64,000 nt of DNA from Streptomyces brasiliensis (lineage in GTDB: Bacteria > Actinomycetota > Actinomycetes > Streptomycetales > Streptomycetaceae): the NCBI RefSeq assembly GCF_014647875.1, contig NZ_BMQA01000005.1, forward strand, positions 124,001 through 188,000. The letters run 5' to 3'. The position numbers and the translations under genes were made by a program. The notes under the pieces were generated by a model. The model was not told the origin of the DNA. It ran no database searches and saw only the letters and a program-made list of their open reading frames with translations. Below are positions 61,657 through 64,000 of the stretch, one piece after another; position 1 is the stretch's first letter; every line of letters starts with the position of its first letter.

Positions 61657-62153
61657 GGCAGGCTCCTTCGCAGCGGGCGGCGAAGCGCGGAAGGGCCGCT
61701 GTGACGGCTGGAACTACCCGGAATGAGGACGTTCTCCGACTGCCGATGTTTGGCACGTCCACAAAGCGGGGAGCACCGCACCGTCGCGGTGGCGCGCTTC
61801 GTCACTGATGGGGATCAAGCAGAACGAAACGAAGTGCTCTTCCGTGTGAATGACGACAACGCGAGAGGCGGCAGCGAGCGAGAGCAGCTACATCAGCGGC
61901 CGGAAGAGCGGGTGGTACTGCACGGTCGACTTCGATCCATCGCAGCCCCACCTCCTCCGGCCGGTCCCCCGTGAGGGACGATCCATTCCCGTACGGGAAC
62001 TCATCGGCGTCGGGACCCGATCGCGACTCCCCCAGTGCCTCGAAGGCCTGGGGGCATCACAGCGTGCTGCCCCGAACCATCGGCCAGAGTAGCAGCCGCC
62101 CGAAGTGTCAAGGCGCCTCTTTGCCCGCTACTGACGAGTTCTATGCTCGCCGC
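61657..62153. other. Divergent region upstream of corA
   Basis: About 500 bases with no convincing gene; composition is lower in GC at 61730-61900. A perfect palindrome at 61986-61999 and a CCCCCAG...CTGGGGG hairpin (62029-62054) of the common Streptomyces type are the visible structures. No Mg2+ riboswitch is recognisable. Confidence 0.5.
61986..61999. promoter_or_regulatory. 14-base perfect palindrome TTCCCGTACGGGAA
   Basis: A complete palindrome without spacer, about 155 bases upstream of the suppressor-of-fused-like gene and 330 bases from corA. Possibly an operator. Confidence 0.4.
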
Positions 62154-62738
62154 ATGGTTGATGTTCTTCCTCTTGTCGAGGCACGGTTGAGCACCGCGCT
62201 GGGCCGTCCGGACGCGCGCGCCGCGGTCACCTTCCTCGGTACGGACCGCATCGAGGTGCTGCGTTTCCAGGAGGGCGACATCGTCCGGTACGCCACCCTC
62301 GGCATGTCCGCGCACCCCATGACCGACCCCACGGCGATGCTCGCTGACCCGGTCAAGGGCCCCCGCGCCGAGCTGGTCCTCTCCGTCCGGGCCGGCCTCG
62401 CCGAGACCGACAAGGTGCTCCGACCGCTGGCCGTGCTCGGCGCGTCCCCGCAGGTGGAGGGCGTCGTGGTGGCGCCCGGCGCGTCCCTCGACGTCGGTGA
62501 ACCTCTGTGGCCCGGGGCCCCCTTCTCGTCGGTCCTGGTCGCCGAGCCGGGCGGCCTCGTCGAGGACCTGGAGCTCGGCGAGCCGATGGATCCCGTACGG
62601 TTCCTGCCACTGCTCCCGATGACCCCGAACGAGGCCGCCTGGAAGCGCGTGCACGGCGCCCAGGCCCTCCAGGAGCGCTGGCTCACGAGCGGGACGGACC
62701 TGCGTGATCCCGCCCGCAGGTCCGTCCCGCTCGACTGA
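62154..62738 (+). CDS. Suppressor-of-fused (SUFU)-like domain protein
   Basis: A 194-residue soluble protein (MVDVLPLVEARLSTALGRPD) with the bacterial SUFU-like layout: DRIEVLRFQEGDIVRYATLG, ELVLSVRAGLAETDKVLRPL, VDVGEPLW-like and FLPLLPMTPNEAAWKRVHGA. Bacterial members are often immunity or protein-binding domains; there is no toxin gene next to it. ATG 62154 is chosen from the end of the non-coding stretch. Its last 17 codons form a terminator stem. Confidence 0.8.
   Translation: MVDVLPLVEARLSTALGRPDARAAVTFLGTDRIEVLRFQEGDIVRYATLGMSAHPMTDPTAMLADPVKGPRAELVLSVRAGLAETDKVLRPLAVLGASPQVEGVVVAPGASLDVGEPLWPGAPFSSVLVAEPGGLVEDLELGEPMDPVRFLPLLPMTPNEAAWKRVHGAQALQERWLTSGTDLRDPARRSVPLD
62687..62732. terminator. 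Perfect 18-base hairpin inside the 3' end of the SUFU-like gene
   Basis: GAGCGGGACGGACCTGCG pairs with CGCAGGTCCGTCCCGCTC over a ten-base loop, entirely before the stop TGA at 62736-62738. It encodes SGTDLRDPARRSVPLD and is probably the shared terminator for this gene and the convergent MFS gene. Confidence 0.75.
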
Positions 62739-62779
62739 GCGTCAAGTGACGGATCTCACCAACGCCCTTGGGCGCCCGG

Positions 62780-64000
62780 TCAGTTGGCGAAGACCGTGAC
62801 ACCGTCCTCGGTGGCGTGCCGCGGCTCCAGCTCCTCGGCCTCGTGCGTGAGTGCGGCACGCCGTACGACCACCACGACCGTGCCCAGCAGCGCGGTGACC
62901 GCCGCCACCACGAACGGCATGCGCGCGTCGGTCCACTCCTCGATCTTCGGCGCGAAGTACGGCGCCGCCGCGGCCGCGAACCAGCGCACGAAGTTGTAGC
63001 CCGCGCTCGCCACCGGGCGCGGCGCGTCCGAGACACCCAGGGCCAGTTCGGTGTACACCGTGTTGTTCGCGCCGATGAACGCGCCCGACAGGATGGTGCA
63101 GACGACGGCCGCGGTGTGGTTGCCGTAGCCGAGGACGAGCACATCGGCGGCGAGCAGCACCAGCGAGCCGCCGAGCACCTTCAGCGAGCCGAACCGCTCC
63201 TGCATCCGCGGGGCCACGACCACCGAGAAGACGGCGAGCAGCACGCCCCAGGCGAAGAACACGGCGCCCGAGCGGTACGGGGTCATGTTCAGCACGAACG
63301 GGGTGAAGGCCAGCACCGTGAAGAACGTGTAGTTGTAGAAGAACGCCGAGACCGCCGCCGAGGCGAGGCCGCCGTGGCCCAGCGCCTTGATCGGGTCGAG
63401 CAGCGAGGTCCTGCGCGAGGGCTTCGGCTGCTCCTTCAGGAACACCGCGATGCACACGAATCCGATCGCCATCAGCGTGGCCGTGCCGAAGAAGGGGTAG
63501 CGCCAGCTGACGTTGCCGAGGGCCGCGCCCAGCAGCGGGCCGCACGCCAGGCCGAGACCGAGCGCCGACTCGTACAGCAGGATCGCCGCGGCGCTTCCGC
63601 CCGCGGCCGCGCCGACGATGACCGCGAGCGCGGTGGACACGAACAGCGCGTTGCCCAGCCCCCAGCCCGCCCGGAAGCCGACGAGCTGGCCGACCGTGTC
63701 CGAGGTGCCGGCGAGGCCCGCGAAGACCACGACGAACGCCAGGCCCACCAGCAGCGTCTTGCGGCCGCCGATACGGCTCGAGACGAATCCGGTGAGCAGC
63801 ATCGCCACGGCGGTGATCAGGAAGTACGAGGTGAACAGGAGGGAGACCTGGCTGGGGGTGGCGTCGAGGCCCTGGGCGATGGACGGCAGGATCGGATCGA
63901 CCAGGCCGATGCCCATGAAGGCGACGACGGAGGCGCCCGCCGTCGCCCAGACCGCCTTGGGCTGCCGCAGGATGCCTCCCGCTCCCGCGTCGAAGGGGTC
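62780..64000 (-). CDS. MFS drug/metabolite exporter (5' end outside window)
   Basis: About 406 residues in view with 12 likely helices. MFS motif A-like SSRIGGRKTLLVG follows helix 2, and motif C-like ALGLGLACGPLLGAALG lies in helix 5, the signature of DHA-type antiporters. The frame continues upstream of the ATG at 63916 to the window edge (DPFDAGAGGILRQPKAVWAT), and helix 1 needs this part, so the true start is beyond 64000. The substrate is unknown; the C-terminus ends GVTVFAN. Confidence 0.88.
   Translation of the reverse strand, partial: DPFDAGAGGILRQPKAVWATAGASVVAFMGIGLVDPILPSIAQGLDATPSQVSLLFTSYFLITAVAMLLTGFVSSRIGGRKTLLVGLAFVVVFAGLAGTSDTVGQLVGFRAGWGLGNALFVSTALAVIVGAAAGGSAAAILLYESALGLGLACGPLLGAALGNVSWRYPFFGTATLMAIGFVCIAVFLKEQPKPSRRTSLLDPIKALGHGGLASAAVSAFFYNYTFFTVLAFTPFVLNMTPYRSGAVFFAWGVLLAVFSVVVAPRMQERFGSLKVLGGSLVLLAADVLVLGYGNHTAAVVCTILSGAFIGANNTVYTELALGVSDAPRPVASAGYNFVRWFAAAAAPYFAPKIEEWTDARMPFVVAAVTALLGTVVVVVRRAALTHEAEELEPRHATEDGVTVFAN

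Noticed and set aside
61723..61974. 83-codon ORF upstream of corA
   Set aside because: Low GC3, no SD, no conserved motif.
63916..63918. ATG at 63916 as start of the MFS gene
   Set aside because: It would cut into helix 1; the upstream frame is open to the window edge with coding-like residues.

Overview
The window is high-GC actinobacterial chromosome and almost certainly comes from a Streptomyces. The evidence is the extreme GC bias at third codon positions, frequent GTG/TTG starts, the complete bldK developmental peptide importer, mycothiol (mshB) and twin-arginine (tatB) genes, and two intergenic sequences that I recognise from memory as common Streptomyces interspersed repeats. I see no rRNA, tRNA, CRISPR array, transposase, prophage or biosynthetic cluster. 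The gene order typA/LpqW-like lipoprotein, mshB, ferredoxin-dapC, dapE, LOG protein, FolP2-like, DivIVA-like, tag, DUF3117, O-methyltransferase, SigE-type sigma, anti-sigma, HtrA, tatB, Mrp, DUF1003, MgtE-N/CBS, corA follows the order I recall for Mycobacterium tuberculosis Rv1165-Rv1239c. It is therefore an ancestral actinobacterial core block into which the peptide transporters and other Streptomyces genes are interleaved.

Layout. 1-2.7 kb (minus): the 5' part of a succinate dehydrogenase operon (small coiled-coil protein, SdhC membrane anchor rich in Cys/His, SdhA cut by the window edge). 3.0-7.3 kb (plus): an LpqW-like substrate-binding lipoprotein and typA. 7.3-27.8 kb: three complete five-gene oligopeptide ABC importers. 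The first is bldKABCDE (plus). The second is a close paralogous operon with the same gene order on the opposite strand, tail to tail with bldK across a methyltransferase and a VOC gene. The third has the ordinary dppABCDF order (plus). 27.9-30 kb: an S9 prolyl-oligopeptidase-type peptidase, plausibly acting on imported peptides.

30-34 kb: a small membrane protein, mshB, a DUF6113 membrane protein and a large Pro/Gly-rich anchored peptidoglycan-binding protein. 34.4-37.9 kb: an ABC-2 exporter pair translationally coupled to a NarL-type two-component system, with a palindromic operator candidate in front. 38-40 kb (minus): a GNAT protein and a SirB1-like transglutaminase-fold protein. 40-48.8 kb: ferredoxin and dapC, a secreted protein, an anchored lysozyme-like protein, dapE, a LOG-family protein, a FolP2-like protein, a DivIVA-domain protein, tag and an enoyl-CoA hydratase.

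49-54.7 kb: DUF3117, an O-methyltransferase that seems to start at ATT, then an envelope-stress module (ECF sigma with its own GGAAC-N17-CGTT promoter, ZAS anti-sigma, HtrA protease, TatB). 55-62.7 kb: a conserved hypothetical, the minus-strand set mgtE-N/CBS, DUF1003 and mrp, an LppX-like lipoprotein, a small conserved protein, corA and a suppressor-of-fused-like protein. 62.8-64 kb: an MFS exporter cut by the window end.

The best candidate for something undescribed is the 600-base leader of bldKA. It can form two mutually exclusive RNA structures, one of which would hide the ribosome binding site of a 28-codon upstream ORF. A second is a 62-base hairpin element present twice, each time between convergent genes, whose arms differ only at positions that become G.U pairs in plus-strand RNA.
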